A stretch of 64,000 nt of DNA. Origin: Symbiodinium natans (lineage: Eukaryota; Sar; Dinophyceae; Suessiales; Symbiodiniaceae). The notes beneath the pieces are model-generated. The model made no database searches. It was not told where the DNA came from and was given only the letters and a program-made list of their open reading frames with translations. Both the position numbers and the translations under genes were made by a program. The DNA lies in assembly GCA_905221605.1 (NCBI GenBank), contig CAJNDS010002160.1, positions 124,001-188,000 on the forward strand. Reading direction: 5' to 3'. Every line of letters begins with the position of its first letter. Within the stretch, counting starts at the first letter, position 1. This document shows positions 1 through 12,421 of the stretch, piece after piece.

Positions 1-3000
1 CCTCCCGTGATGGATATCGCCGAGACCCCATCCGAATTGTGATGGGGTCTGACTTTGTATTCGTATAACCCTTCGCAAGCTCGACAAGCTAATGCTGCTT
101 ACAAGGATGCCACAAGCCGTGCAATCTCTAAACTCCCAAGCCCCAAGCAGCACTTCTGCAGGCTGCTAGACACAGAGATGCCTTGGCCCGTGGCTTAGCA
201 TCAGGGGTGAAGACTCTCTGGATGCGCGGCCTTCACCATGGCTCTTCAAACGCGCTTATTTTGCATTTTCTTGTGGTTCAAGACGAGAACACAACTCGAG
301 ATAACTCGAGGACACTACACTGGCGTGCGCCCATGCGCCCATACACACACACACACACACTGCAAGCGGCAAACTGGCCTGTGATCCAGCACTAGAATTC
401 CCAGACAGAATTCTGAGGTGATCGAATGCGAAGTCCTCCGTCTGGCACTCAGACGGGACTTCAGATTCAGGAAAGTCCGAGACTGAGACTTGAGAATCCC
501 CACCTTGGGCAACGTGCCAACACCTTCGGGCTCGAGCGGGCTTCGACGAAGCAGCCGGCTGAAAGTCACATAGGATGATGCTGCTTTTGCAAAGCTGCTT
601 GCAGACCCGATCAGCTGAAAGAGATGGCGTGCGCACTCTCTCAGAGTGAACGTCTTCATAGCTTCGCAAGACTTGGACTGCATTGAAACGGCATTCACAG
701 GTTGTGATTGGTTATCCTGGGCCCCCCCATCGCACAAAGAAAGTTCGCAAATCTCTTCTTCGTAACATCTAGACATATCCAGGAAAGGCGAGAGCTCCTG
801 GGTTCTGGGTGGGTACTTGTTCAGAACAGCACACCCGGTGCATCATGCTCGCAGGCCTTTTTGGGCACATGTCGCACGGCTTGCCATTCGCAAAACTGTC
901 ATTGCATCCACGTAGAAGACCCGTGCAATCCTGTGGGTGGAGGTGAGGAGGCTCGCCAAGCCCATGAAGAGGCACGCCAGGCGCGGGCAAGTCGAAGGGC
1001 GCTAGAATAAGCTGTTCGGCTTCAGATGGCTTCAAGTTGTAAGAAATGCAATCTCCATGCAAGCCAGGTGTTCTGTAACTTAGGACCCAGCGGTGAGCAA
1101 CATGCATCCTCATCGGAGGCCAATGCCCGCGCTGCTGCGGCCAGCCGCGCCTGGGGCCGTTGAGCCTGGGAAGCCCAGAAGAATCAAAAAGCGAGCGTGG
1201 TGAACCGTTTGTTTACTTTTACTATATCTTATACCGGCAAAAATGCCTCAGAACTTAGATGCTTGCCATAATTCTGATCGACTGATGTCATCAGATGTTC
1301 GAAGCCTGGCCGTCTCTGTATGCACGCGGATGAAGAGCCTGCTTCTGAGCCTACGCCATCCTACGCCACAAAAGCAGTGAAGCTTGCAAGGTTGACTGTT
1401 TCGACAGCGTCCCGCACGCCGGGAGCTGCTGTGAGCCGCGCTTGTCCACAGAATTTACATGTGTAGACGCGGTTCATTACCTCGAGTTCGACCGTTTACA
1501 TTTTCATCTTGATGACATTCAGGCAAGAGAATCATGGTGTGGGGCTTTATGTGTGAGAAGCTCAAGACAGCCATGAGCCGATGGAGGTTCCACACGCGCC
1601 AATCGCGAAACATGGATCCGCCTGCTGCTGCCTGTGTAAATCTGGAGCCCTGTATGAACGTGAAAGCTTGAAGCGATTAGTCTAGCCTGCGGGCTTCCAC
1701 GAACGATCGTTGGTAGAGGTCTGAAGGCTGCTAGGGTTCAAGAATATGGGAACCCATACTTTCGTGAGCCTCTCTAGTGTGCATGTGCCTTTTTCAGGCC
1801 AAGTTGCACGATGCTACTTTGCGTGTCGTTGATCGCAAGGCCCCCCTCTTACCACATAGGTGTGCACCGCACGCACAAGCCTCACGCCATAGGCCAGGTA
1901 GCCTTCCTGTGGGTCCACACGGTATCTCGGGCTGTCTGCGGTTCATGATGGTGGCAGAAGCAGGGTTTGTTAATTGCCTTCAGGGGGCCATATGGCTTAT
2001 GGTTTCCACAAGCTACCATGCTTCTTGTTTGCAGGTCCTCTGGCTCCGTGCTCTGACCAGCTCAGGCTGCCAGCCGGTTCACACCCTGGCGCTCAGCAGG
2101 GCCAGAGACAGAAGATCCCTCACCTTAGTAGAGCCAGCTCCTGACCAAAGCGTCTCCTAGCAGTAAGTTTGCCTTCGCTCGTGAGGTATCTCAAATGAGC
2201 TCACAGTAGTAGGCTAGCCTCTGGCAGCTAGCAACCAGAAGGCTGCAAGTTGTAAGTTTTTGACTTGCGCAAGCTCTTGTCACAACCAGCAACCATTCTT
2301 GCGACCTTCTAACCGAAGCTACGAAGTCGCTAGCCACAGCCAGACGCAGCAAACCTTTGGAGACTTGCCTGATGCAAAGCTCTGTGGCCCTGGAGCCGCC
2401 CCGCAGTATTGCACTGGGCATAATGCACTGGGTGCCCATCTGCCACGGTCAATTCCTTTAAAGGCTTATAGGCCGGCGCATGCCCAGCCCCTAAAGCAAG
2501 CTACAATAAGCTACAATGAGCTACATACCAGGAGTATACAAGTAAATGTGTCGGCAGGTGGGGTTTCCCAATGATTGTCTCCACGCCAGGCTCAGGTGTT
2601 TAGAGGACTTCCCCCGCGCATCGGTACGGCACTAAACCTGCGTCGAGTTTGTTTCTAAATGTGAGTTTGGCCCAGGGGGCTTGAGATCACGATTTTAGAT
2701 GTGAAAACTGCTCCCCAGCCCAACAGGCACTTTCGGGCCAAAATCTGTTTTCATTTCGGAGGTTTGCCCTGGTCCATGAATCTTTATTTCGCGCGAGCTA
2801 GCTGGGGTTCAGGTCTAACAAATCACAGGTGAGAAGGAGATGCTAAGACACACTTTGCTGCAGTGGCCCCAGCATGCCAACCAACCCGGTGAAAGGGCCT
2901 AAGCAAACCACATTTCCACCCCCAAAACCCAGTTCTGTAAATGCCCCGCTCACCTGCGATTGTAGGCCCCAATCTTCCTAAACACGGCAGTCTGATTTTG

Positions 3001-3965
3001 TTCAAGGTTTCCTGTTGGGCCTGGCAAGGTAGGGCTGGCAAGGGCGACATTTGGAATGACAAGTTCTTGAGACAATGTTAAACATTGCGGCATCGGTGAA
3101 AAGTGTTCTGCGGTAGTTGCAGGAGTTGCAGGTAGCTGTGGTTGAGGCAGACAAGGAAAGCCTTCGAAGATGTTCAGGGACAACTCTGAGCATGGATGTG
3201 GAGACTTGCGCAGAAGGCATGTTCTTTCTCGTTCCAGGAAGACGCATGCCGATCCCCAGATCCGCACGCGCTGTGCCGGAAAAAGTGGGGGGAGCACCAT
3301 ACCTCATAGGCCCACAGAGGCTTCAAAATGCCAGACTGCCCAGCAGACTGTAAACCCAGGCACTGGATTTCCTGGATGGGACTCAGCAAAGGAGAATGTT
3401 CTTGCCAAAGGCACTGACCACTGCCGCTTCGTGATGGTGCAAGTGTGAAAGCTTCAAGGATCTTCGGGGCGAGGGGGGCGGGGTATCGCTGCGCGGCAGA
3501 CTTGCAGCCAAGGAGGAGTTTGACGGAACAACTCCATTTTGATCATCATATAGCCAATTTGTTGTGGCAGATCGCATGATTTTGCGTTTGCTGTGAATCC
3601 ATGCGTTCCCTGTAGCTGATTCCTTGGCTGCACAGCAAGAGAGATGTCAGACTGCTTGCTGGCGTTGGAGCTCCTCCGGCCTAGGGGCAGGACACAGAGC
3701 TCAAAGTTGGCTTAACATCGATGAAAAACTGCAGGACATGGCTGCATTTGGGGCTTTTGCTATTGCCAGATGTCTTCGTGCCTGAGTCAAGTTGGAAGCC
3801 CACCCATCTATCCCCTTCTGACAGCCGGCAAACGGTCTCGAAGGCTCAACTTGTTCATAGTGATTTTCACAGTTCTGGTCAAAGCCCGCTGCGCTGTAGA
3901 CCAGGATGGACAAGGTGGGAGATATGAACGGGTGCCGCCGATTGACGAATCCACCGAAACACTTG
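1..3965. other. Intergenic/intronic DNA, no confident gene
   Basis: I see no exon here that I would defend. Open frames are short, occur on both strands and lack recognisable domains. A weak candidate + exon lies near 1066-1140: after an AG at about 1065, one frame is rich in Ala, Ser and Glu. It has no clear donor, so I do not call it. A short CA microsatellite lies at 342-360. Confidence 0.5.
342..360. repeat. (CA)n microsatellite
   Basis: An uninterrupted AC dinucleotide run of about 19 bases. The Val/Cys and Thr/His stretches predicted across it in several frames are artefacts of the repeat. Confidence 0.9.
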
Positions 3966-4110
3966 CCCAAAACCGAGTAAAGTGTGTTACGGAAATTGGC
4001 GGGTTGTAACGGAAACTGCCCCCCTGAAAACGACACAGAAACTACGAAAGGGCGTAACGGAAACTGGCTTCGGGGCGTTACAGAAACGGCGTCGGGGCGT
4101 AACAGAAATT

Positions 4111-4400
4111 ACCAAGCAAAACTGCAACGGCAACCAAAAAGAGATGTAACCGAAATCACGGAAAACTTAAACCGAAACCTACAAAAACCGGCTACGGAAA
4201 GGCGCTCCAGAAGGGCACGGCTCTTTTGTTTCCTGGCATGCAAAGGCCGTTCTGCAGGTACTTTTGGTCAGCGTCGCCTTGCGGGACACAAGAGGGCTTA
4301 GTGCTTCCAGGGCCTGTAGGGCCAGGGTTGAGGGTTCAGGGCTGAGGGCTGGGCAAGCCGCAAAACCCACAACCCCTGCAGCCGGTCGCCCGGATCTCCG
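4111..4400 (+). repeat. Left arm of the large inverted repeat
   Basis: This segment pairs with 4508-4797 with only scattered mismatches and small indels; for example a 6-base difference lies near 4380. It begins at ACCAAGC and ends at CGGATCTCCG, immediately before the TTTAGGG tract. Confidence 0.9.
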
Positions 4401-4471
4401 TTTAGGGTTTAGGGTTTATAGGGTTTAGGGTTTAGAGTTCAGGGTTTAGGGTCTAGGGTTTAGGGTTTTAG
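4400..4471 (+). repeat. Interstitial telomere-like TTTAGGG tract
   Basis: About ten TTTAGGG or near-TTTAGGG units (variants TTTATAGGG, TTTAGAG, TCTAGGG) form the loop of the palindrome. TTTAGGG is the telomere repeat of plants and has been reported for dinoflagellates. The degenerate units and internal position argue against an active chromosome end. Confidence 0.85.
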
Positions 4472-4507
4472 GGGACAACTTGAAGAAGTTCCAGTCTGCC
4501 TGCTCTG

Positions 4508-4797
4508 CGGAGATCCGGGCGACAGGGTGCAGGGGTTGTGGGTTTTGCGGCTTGCCCTGAGCCCTCAGCCCTGAACCCTCAACCCTCGCCCTACAGGCCC
4601 TGGAAGCACTAAGCCCTCTTGTGTCCCGCAAGGCGACGCTGACCAAAAGTACCTGCAGAACGGCCTTTGCATGCCAGGAAACACAAGAGCCGTGCCCTGG
4701 AGCGCCTTTCCGTAGCCGGTTTTTGTAGGTTTCGGTTTAAGTTTTCCGTGATTTCGGTTACATCTCTTTTTGGTTTCCGTTGCAGTTTTGCTTGGTT
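4508..4797 (-). repeat. Right arm of the large inverted repeat
   Basis: Reverse complement of 4111-4400. It starts CGGAGATCCG and ends near CTTGGTTTCC. The arms are similar enough to suggest a young element or ongoing arm homogenisation. Confidence 0.9.
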
Positions 4798-4935
4798 TCC
4801 GTTACAGCCGCGCATTGTTTCGACTCGCCGGGCCATTGTTTCCGTTACATTTTTTTTGCTTTCCGCTACATTTTGCCGTTTGTTTCCGTTACAACCTTTT
4901 TTAGTTTCCGTTACAGCGGCCGCCCCCCCAAAACC

Positions 4936-7900
4936 AGCCCTGAGGCTACTTTCGTGAGCTTTGTGATAGGTGAGGAAGGGTCGAAGTCCAGCGCAACCTC
5001 ATGGTGCACATGCACGGAACCCCTATGCCACATCGGGGTTCAGAACAGGGTTCAGGGATATTCCGGACCTTCAGGGCCTTCAGTGTCTGAGAAGAATTAA
5101 CCTCTCGCCCGGCTTCCAAGGCATTGCCAGTGCAAACTCAATTCTTCGGGGAGCATGAGATGCGACAACTGGATGGCAATTCCTCAGCATCCTCAACCCC
5201 TGCCTCAGAATCTGCCGTCTCCTTACACCTACTCACGATGTTCAGGACTCATGACCCGACAATACCCCACGCCATCCTGCACAAGCCTGCATCCTAAGCC
5301 CGCACATCGAGAACAGCCCAAGGCCTAACTGGAGGACATCCAGACATGCAGTTGATGAATGTTTGTGAAATTCTTCCTACTCAATACAAACCCTCCGGAT
5401 GGTGTCCCGGCCACCATGGCGGAAGTTGCGCAAGCGGAGCGAAGATGCTCGGTTTGCTTGGCACGTGTGTCTTTGCCCAGGAAGAACTCTGCTCGGGTTT
5501 CAGGGCTCAAGGTCAGGCGTTAAGGGTGCAGGCAAAGGCAGACAGTTGTCACAGAAGCTGCGAACTTGCTTTCAGGCAAGTTTGTTCATTGATCTTGTAT
5601 GTGAAAACACGCATTGGTCGCGACAAATGTGCACAAAAGGACTGTCCCGATCTGCAAAGCTCCAAGCCTGAGCAAAGACACCTGAGCCAGCTGAGCCCCC
5701 AAAGCAAGCCCTAGAACCGGCGACCAGGAAGCCTGCTGGTCCAGCAGCTACTGTCGGAGCGGCGACAGCGCCTCGAGGAATTCCGATGACTGTGCGAATG
5801 CGTCACATTTTGTCACAGCCGGGCTTGCTTACACGGTTTGCATGACACCTGCCAGCAAGGAGCATAAGGCATAGAGGCATAGAGGGACGCGGCCATGGAC
5901 GGTCAGTGTAGTCATAGTGGGCATGGCCGGTTCTGCAGAGCCCTAGGAGAAGCTGTCGGAACAAACGCCGCGGCGCAACTTGGAAGCCTCTTGGTCCGCC
6001 GCGACTTGGTCAGCACGGCGTCTGCTGAGCGAGTTGAAAGGCGTGCTCAGGCACACACACACACACACACACACACAGGGGGCGCAAAGTGGGCAGGTTG
6101 CCGCTTCCTTTGACAGAATCTTGCCGCCTTTACTAGATGAGAGTAGATGTCAAGGATTGGAGCCCCTCGGGAACACCTCGGCGCGCTCTGAGTCCACGTC
6201 TCTTCTTCGACACACCGCCGGCAGGGCTTCCAAGACTTTGATGGGTGATGCCTCGGGGGTGAGACCGTTTCAAACTGCAGCATGGAGAGGCGGCGCCTGG
6301 ATCGGTGACTGTTAGACTGTTAGAGTTTCTGCGTTTACAACTTGCCTCAGAAACGGACCACCGACGTCCGAAAGCACCCTCCGATGCACAAGTTCAAAGT
6401 GGTGAGTAAGCACGACACCCTGAGCAAAAGGTCTAAACCTCCCCAAGCAAACCCCTAACACAACCAGAGCCACCACTTGCCCTTAATTCAAATGATCTGA
6501 CGGTGAAGCAGAGAAGCCAGGTTGTCTCCCTTACTTTCGAGTCGACCTTTCCACCCAATGAATTGGCCAAATGCTGCGTGGCACATGTGGCACCGTCCGC
6601 TATGTCTAGCTGGGCGGGTGAAGAATGTTATGATTAAACGATTAACCCGTAAACAAAACAAAACGAGCATGGCTTGAAGCTGTGAGGCCTCGGCTCATCC
6701 TTCGTCTCCATCAGAGAGGCCTCAGGTGGCTTGTGCCTTGTTGCGTGCAAGACGTGGGGCCACGGGGCACGTTTCAACCGTTTCGCAGGGCTTCTTCAGA
6801 ATGTGCAGGGCTGTGTCAGCATGTGTCTGGCTGTTTTTAGCCATGTCTTTCTTCTTCCCCAATGCCGCATGTGCCTATGACTGCCCTGTTCCGGGCCTGC
6901 CAGGGCAGCCACAAGAAGGTTTTCCTCCCGGACTCCATAGGCAGCCGTCATCTCGTGTCAGCGGAGTTCTTATCCTGTGTGGGGTTCGGTTTCGAGGATT
7001 TTCGGGGTTTGGGTGATTTGGGTGTTGATTTTGCCCTGCATCGGGTGCCAAAAGATTAGGCGATTTCGGATCGACCCTCAGCAGCTCCAACGTCTAGTGT
7101 GTTTGTAACATATTGCAATGCTAGGCCTAGTGTGAGGTGAGAGTGACGGGACAACGACTGTGACAACGATGCAACATGATGGAGCCTTCTACGCCGTGCA
7201 GCCTAACTAACCAACCCAGAGTTAAACAAAGTGGCACAAGCTGCCAGCTCATTTAGGTTCGCTAGAGCTAGATGGCCAGACTTGGCAGGGTTTCCAAGCC
7301 GTTCGTTGTTTCGAAACCATTCAGTCAGCTGGATCAAAGCCGTGCGACAAGTCCAGCTAGGAATCGTGCACTCGCACTTCAGGGGTTGCATTGGTGTGCC
7401 AGAACCCTGACAGCAGGCATCGTTGATGCAGCACCAGAGGCAAGGTGCTGAAATGTGCTGAAGCTCAATGCTTGGACACGGGGGCCCTTCTTAGACCATC
7501 CCGAGATGAAGTCCCTGGGTCCCAGAACCCCCATATACCAAGCCCAAGCTCGCGGCAGCCGTCTAAAGTAATGGCGAGTTGCAGGATGGAGGGGTTCAAC
7601 AGGCCGAGGCCTAGTTAGGCTGTTCGAGGGTGGGTGGTGTTGTCGTATCAAGTGTCCTTTCTCAGCTCGTCTTGCTGCTCGGTTTTGAGGTGTTCTGGTT
7701 TTGTGCTAGACTGGAAACAGAGCTCGTGTGTCCTCAACTCGTGCTTCCGCCCATGTGAATCAGGGGCGGCGCGGTCCTTCCTGCCTGTCCTGCTTCAGGG
7801 AGATGTTCTCTGATTCTGCGTCTGGGCGTCAAGAAGTCGTACCTATAAGCTTTGGATATCAAGAGTTGGCCATCCCAAGGGCCCGCCTGAGTGCTTGTTC

Positions 7901-9641
7901 GGAAGGCAGGTTAGGGCTTTGCATTTCATGGTTTGCGCCTTGCCTCTGCCACTGTCATTCCTGCTTCCAGAGCTGTGCCATTGTTGTCCGTCTTCATCGA
8001 GGCACTCAGCATTCTAGAGTGCTTTCCGTTGGATTGGAGGCCTTTTGCCGGCACTGCGGGCGACGAAATCCTCAGGCAGGGTTGAGATGGGTTGAGGCGT
8101 TTAACACAGTGTGTCTGACGTTGTCCTGGCCGCAATACAAGTACTTGGAGCGTCAGATGTCAAAAGACCTCCCTCAACACAAATTACGCAGCCGCAAAAT
8201 CTCGAGGCCTGGGTAAATTGAGGAGCATGTTGAAGAGAGCACACAACACACAAACACTTGATCCCGGTGCCGCCTGACGTGTCAGCACAGGATTTAGACG
8301 AGTGTTTCAGAAGTTCCTAGGCGCATGAACTGAAGTTACACAATGAGTAGCAGTTGCGCGATGCCTGCTTGCAGGTGGCCGGAATGGGCAGTGATGCGTC
8401 AGGCACGACGACGGGAACGGCGGCTGAACGACTCGTCAGAGCTCTTGAGTAGACACGAGCTAATGAGTGAATATGAGTGAATGCACGGGTGTTTGCGTGT
8501 CAGTGATTGCAAGTGCTGTTTCCACCCGAGGCCGGTCGCCCTAGGCGCTAGTTACTCTTGTTTGGTAAGTTCATGCCCAGACCTCTCGATATCAATCATG
8601 AAAGCCCTGAGCTTAACAAAGATAGCACCTGCAGGCACCGGAGTCTATGCCACTGCGAGCCTCGCGTCGCAAAGCCCCCGTCTCCGTCACAGCGCCCTGC
8701 TGAGAATTTGAGATGTTCAGGAGGCAAAGCGGGCTTCGGACTGCGTGCCTGGATGACTCATGTTTTCTTCTTTTTGCAGAGGACAAAGGAAGCGTGCAGA
8801 GTCTACATGTATGGCACAAGCCACTACTGATCAAGTTACAAGACAAATGACACACCACGTCCAGTCTGTTTGTGTGTACTGCAAAACTTCCATCCAGTCC
8901 ATCCTGCACTGGCAAACCTAAACTTGTTCAATGACGGTACGACAACACGATGGCTCACCTGCTGATATCCACCTCAGACTAACCCCTGCATTTTTCGTGA
9001 AGTCCCCTGCAAGTGCTTCGAACTACCACTCACGGCTCGCAAACATTTTGTGCGAGTGTCCGCGAGGTGCCCCTGTTTGCATCGCACAAAGCAAATATGA
9101 ATGGCCCATTTTGCTGCTGGGAACCCGTGCTATACTGTGGAGAGACACGCTCTGCATCAGATGATGCGCTCCACTCCACTTTCGCCCTTCTCACCTTCTT
9201 TGCTCCAAACTACGACTTCTAGGCAGCCCACCACCAAGCTCCCCCCCAAAAAATGGTAGGATTCCTCATTTTCGAAGGCATCTCAGAGTCGGAACGCATG
9301 GATTTGCCGGTTTCTTGCGGTCTCCCAGTTCAGTCTCCTGTGCCGAGGTTTTCGGGAAAGGCTCCGAGAGTGGTCAAGTCTGCACCAGGCCAGGCGAAGC
9401 GAGGATTCGGGCTTTGCAGGCTTGGCAACCTTTCTTCAGTTGTTGGGATTGGGACCGGGATTGGGACCGGGATGACCCCCCCCTTGCGCTAACCGGCACG
9501 CTTGCCTTATCGTCGAAAAGCGGGAACATTCCTGCTTTTTCCTGCTTTGGGGCATGCCATCATGGGCCATTGGGGCCACATTCTGGGCCTGAAGCCCAAG
9601 AAGACAGCTGAAGCCCGTTAAGTTTGTTCTGCACCAGCCAG
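4936..9641. other. Intergenic/intronic DNA, no confident gene
   Basis: Frames are short and unrecognised on both strands. A 35-codon frame with a favourable start context begins at 5416, but nothing supports it further. A (CA)n tract lies at 6051-6077. I see no RNA gene or long repeat. Confidence 0.45.
6051..6077. repeat. (CA)n microsatellite
   Basis: About 27 bases of uninterrupted CA dinucleotide. Confidence 0.9.
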
Positions 9642-9815
9642 GCGCAGATGCGGAAAAAGGAGGACGCAAGACTGGAAGAGGTCAGCCGTGCTGTAGCAGC
9701 TTCAGCTTCTCCTATGAGTACATGCCAAGATGCCTGTGGCATAGCAACCCGACAACAGGAGATGCGGCTGAAGGAGGTCTGCACATTTAGACCGGCCATC
9801 AACCAAAAGCCCCAT
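9642..9815 (+). CDS. Exon, charged helical protein with CTFxPxIN motif (first copy)
   Basis: After the acceptor GCACCAGCCAG (AG at 9640-9641) one frame stays open and reads as a charged helix rich in Lys, Glu and Arg. It ends in VCTFRPAINQ. The motif (E/V)CTFxPxIN recurs at 10.7 kb and, degenerate, at 17.4 kb, so these exons probably belong to one + strand gene. Such motifs are familiar to me from alveolate proteins of unknown function, but I cannot name a family. The 3' boundary is approximate, and a short intron inside the exon (about 9690-9750) is possible. The antisense frame here is a shadow. Confidence 0.5.
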
Positions 9816-9915
9816 GGCCGCATCTTTCGCAGCTCCGCAGTCGTCTCTGGAAATCTTCCCGGCGCTGCCAGGATTTTGCAGAGGCCGCGCGGGGTTTAGG
9901 ATTCTGCCACCGCAG

Positions 9916-10040
9916 AAACGTCACATTAAGCCGAGGTCCGACGCGTTCGCCAGGCGCTCCCGTGGCTGTCTCGCAGAACCGCTGAATGAGCGGCTCTACA
10001 ACGACGCCCGCCGGAGGACAACACATTGCAAGTGCAAGCG
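9916..10040 (+). CDS. Exon, same helical gene (RLYxDA-type motif)
   Basis: Bounded by an acceptor CCACCGCAG (9907-9915) and a canonical donor GCG|GTGAGT at 10040/10041. The frame is basic and contains ERLYNDARRR. Segments of the RL(Y/H)xDAxRR type close to CTFxPxIN motifs fit the exons on either side. Function unknown. The intron that follows (10041 to about 10667) carries a poly-C/poly-A stretch near 10147-10170. Confidence 0.5.
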
Positions 10041-10667
10041 GTGAGTTGGCATGTTCATCCCTTTTGTGGCCGATGCACAAGTTTTCGACCATCTTGGACA
10101 GAACCTGACTGAAGAAACCCAAATCCATGTAAACCCATAGAACGCACCCCCCCCCCCAAGCAAAAAAAAACACAAAATTGCTCCAGAGGGTTCAGCCGCA
10201 GGTCCGCCCTCAGAGCGAAGGCCGGCAAGTGAATCTTCATTCTTGGGTAAAGAAGGGAGCAGATCAAATTTGTCAGACTGTTTGGGTCCCGCTCTGCAGG
10301 AGGGCACAGTCGAGTTTCAAGTGACCGGCTTAACGTCACGAAGGTTGTATTGACTTGTCCCCATGCAGTCTTCGCGAGGAGCCAGGGTCGGGTAATGACA
10401 GCCCCTATCTTTGGGATTCGAACGAGCAACTGCATCCTTGAACTGGGCCCTCAGTGGGCAAGGGAGGGTTATAAAGTGACCTTGAAGTAATTCTCTGGCA
10501 AGGCCAAGGAGCTCCTGGATGCAGATGACTCCCAGCTGCAAACCGTAGGGTGGGAGTCGCAAGACTTCGGCGTGAAGCTCCAGGCATGCCACAGTTGCGT
10601 TCAGGCACTGCGTGAGTAAGTGCCTGCGCCTTGAATATCAGCTCGCACTCCAAGCTTGAACTTTAAG

Positions 10668-10800
10668 CATCGTTTCGCCTTCCTTCCTCGGTGCTATGGT
10701 GAACGCCGGTCTCGTGTGGCTCTCCGTGTTCGGCATGTCAAGGACCTCTATGAGTGCACCTTCACCCCACGCATCAATGCCCAGCGGAACGGAAGCGAAG
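10668..10800 (+). CDS. Exon, same helical gene (second CTFxPxIN motif)
   Basis: The frame is strongly basic, with many Arg codons, then reads LYECTFTPRINAQ. This matches the motif at 9.8 kb and is the best evidence that the exons form one gene. The acceptor could be the AG at 10666-10667. The donor is not clear, and the 3' end given here is approximate. The long minus-strand frame across the same bases is antisense shadow. Confidence 0.5.
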
Positions 10801-10923
10801 GGCGGATTCCCTTGTGCCGGCCTTGGTTTTTTTGGCAGCACAGTATGGGTTACCCGCATCTGCGTGGCCACTGAACGTGGCCAAAGCGCAATGAATGCCT
10901 AATTCTGCGTCTTTCGTCATTAG

Positions 10924-11048
10924 CAACTACGCTCATCTGGAAGGTCTTTCTTGCCCCGTGAGCTGCCAAGGCATCTGAGAAGCGAGGTGAAGCAGGCGGC
11001 GTTTGCTGCCATGGGAAAAGAGGGACCTGGTGCACTTCAGCGCACGCG
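10924..11048 (+). CDS. Exon, same helical gene
   Basis: A clean exon: acceptor CATTAG (ends 10923) and donor ACGCG|GTAGGT (11048/11049). The open frame encodes about 41 residues, basic and helix-prone, containing PRELPRHLRSEVKQAAFAAM. No known domain. It follows the CTF-motif exons in the same orientation. Confidence 0.45.
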
Positions 11049-11157
11049 GTAGGTTTGCGTGTGTGGACTGCCCACTCTGCACCCTCGGTATACGGCTCGC
11101 CGAAAGGCCCCCTGCTTCCTTTCTGGGACTTATCCTTGTCCGTATGCAACATTCCAG

Positions 11158-11215
11158 GAGCGCACGCCAGCAAGTCAGGAGGCGTTGAGCAAGCACCTTG
11201 GCCACCTGTGGCGAC
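11158..11215 (+). CDS. Short exon, same helical gene
   Basis: 58 nt between acceptor CATTCCAG (ends 11157) and donor CGAC|GTGCGT (11215/11216). The frame reads ERTPASQEALSKHLGHLWR. It is short but has both splice signals and a protein-like composition. Confidence 0.4.
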
Positions 11216-11373
11216 GTGCGTGGAATTTGCTTTGCTATTCATCCGTATTGCATTTTTTTACATCGACGGACCGGCGCGTCTATAGTTGTTTGAGGTGTTG
11301 AGGCACTTCTGAAGAAAGGATGTTGCAATCCCGGTTCGTAGTAAGCATGAGGCAGCTCCAGTCGCCTTTTCAG

Positions 11374-11441
11374 CCCACGCTTTCTGCACGAAGCCGACAG
11401 CTGGCGCAACGACGCCGGCAAGGAGCACGAAGGCGGCAAAC
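11374..11441 (+). CDS. Candidate exon, Arg/Gln-rich
   Basis: After acceptor CCTTTTCAG (ends 11373) the frame reads PTLSARSRQLAQRRRQGARR and onward. The donor near 11441 (CTTG|GTTGGG) is weak. Likely part of the same helical gene. Confidence 0.3.
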
Positions 11442-12421
11442 TTGGTTGGGGGTTTCGATCCAATCTTCTGCGGCCAGGGACTGAACATATGGGAAGCCAT
11501 GCTTGGGCGAGGGCTCATGCCGCACTAAGGCCAAGACTTATTTAATACGCAAGTCCTGCGGCAAGCGCAGCCCACAGTGCCGCCTCAACCGATCCTAAGC
11601 TTTGTCACTAAGAGCAATCACCTCCATAGCGACCGCATCTGGCAGCAATATATGGCAAGGAGTTTTTGGTTGCCGGCCTGTATACCAGCAGGTCATGAGG
11701 GTCAGCTAGAGGACACTCACGTGCACAGCTCCTGTGCTAATTTCGTGTCAGCGGAGTTGGGTTCGCATATGTAGGCAGAATTCATTCGTAAGCACGTCGT
11801 ATGATATGTTATCATAGATAGTATATAAGAAGTCTATACTAAAAAGGCAACCATAGTAATTCCCCACATCATTGAGCGTTTTCAAACACCAGTCAGGTAT
11901 AGTTATTCCAAGAAGCTGGGCCCAACTCAGTTCTTGAACCCTTGGCTTGAAGGAGGGAGCCCATTGGGGTCCTACAAGGGAATCTTACTATTTGGGAGTC
12001 TATTTTTTTGGGGTCCCCCAATTTCGTAAACCCCTATATATCACTGATATGAAGACCCAGCTTGAGGTCTGCAAGCCACGATGCGCGCAGTCAGCCCGAG
12101 GCACCTATCACTCAGGGATGGGTGCACCTGCGGTTTCCAAGGTATCCCAAGATGGGAGGGGTCGGAATAATTACTAACAGTATTTCCTAGGGTCCCTTTA
12201 TCATCATGCTATAATACCCCCAAATCCTTGTTCTAATTATGCCCTTATAGTAGCTTAGTAGCTCTTGCCGGTCACGCCGGTCAAGTACAATTATGGAACC
12301 AGAAGGCGGAACGTTTCAACACACACGATGGGCTCAAACAGCCTCTGGGCGGCCTTATTCCAATATTTCAGGTTATGCCTCAGCTCACTGTGCTCCCGAA
12401 GAGTCAAGAGCAAAGAAATAA

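Larger units (their letters stand above)
3975..4926. mobile_element. Palindromic foldback DNA element (MULE-like, non-autonomous)
   Basis: Two arms of about 290 bp, 4111-4400 and 4508-4797, are near-perfect reverse complements around a 107-bp loop. Outside the arms, each flank carries several copies of a GTAACGGAAA(C/T) motif in the left flank and its reverse complement GTTTCCGTTACA in the right, so the mirrored organisation extends from about 3985 to 4915. The 9-mer CCCAAAACC occurs at both 3966-3974 and 4927-4935 and could be a target-site duplication; 9-bp duplications and long terminal inverted repeats are typical of Mutator-like elements. No transposase is encoded: the two small frames over the arms are the same peptide read from mirrored DNA. 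Assignment to MULE rests only on the duplication length and architecture, and the 9-mer is low-complexity. A plain inverted duplication is the alternative. Confidence 0.7.

Noticed and set aside
4708-4725. CCGTAGCC word considered as a second spliced-leader relic
   Set aside because: Only about nine contiguous bases match and it lies in the palindrome arm. The mirrored arm holds the same word, so it belongs to the element.
10405-10440. A TTCGAA-containing segment considered as a tRNA B box
   Set aside because: It cannot be folded into a cloverleaf with a matching A box and acceptor stem.
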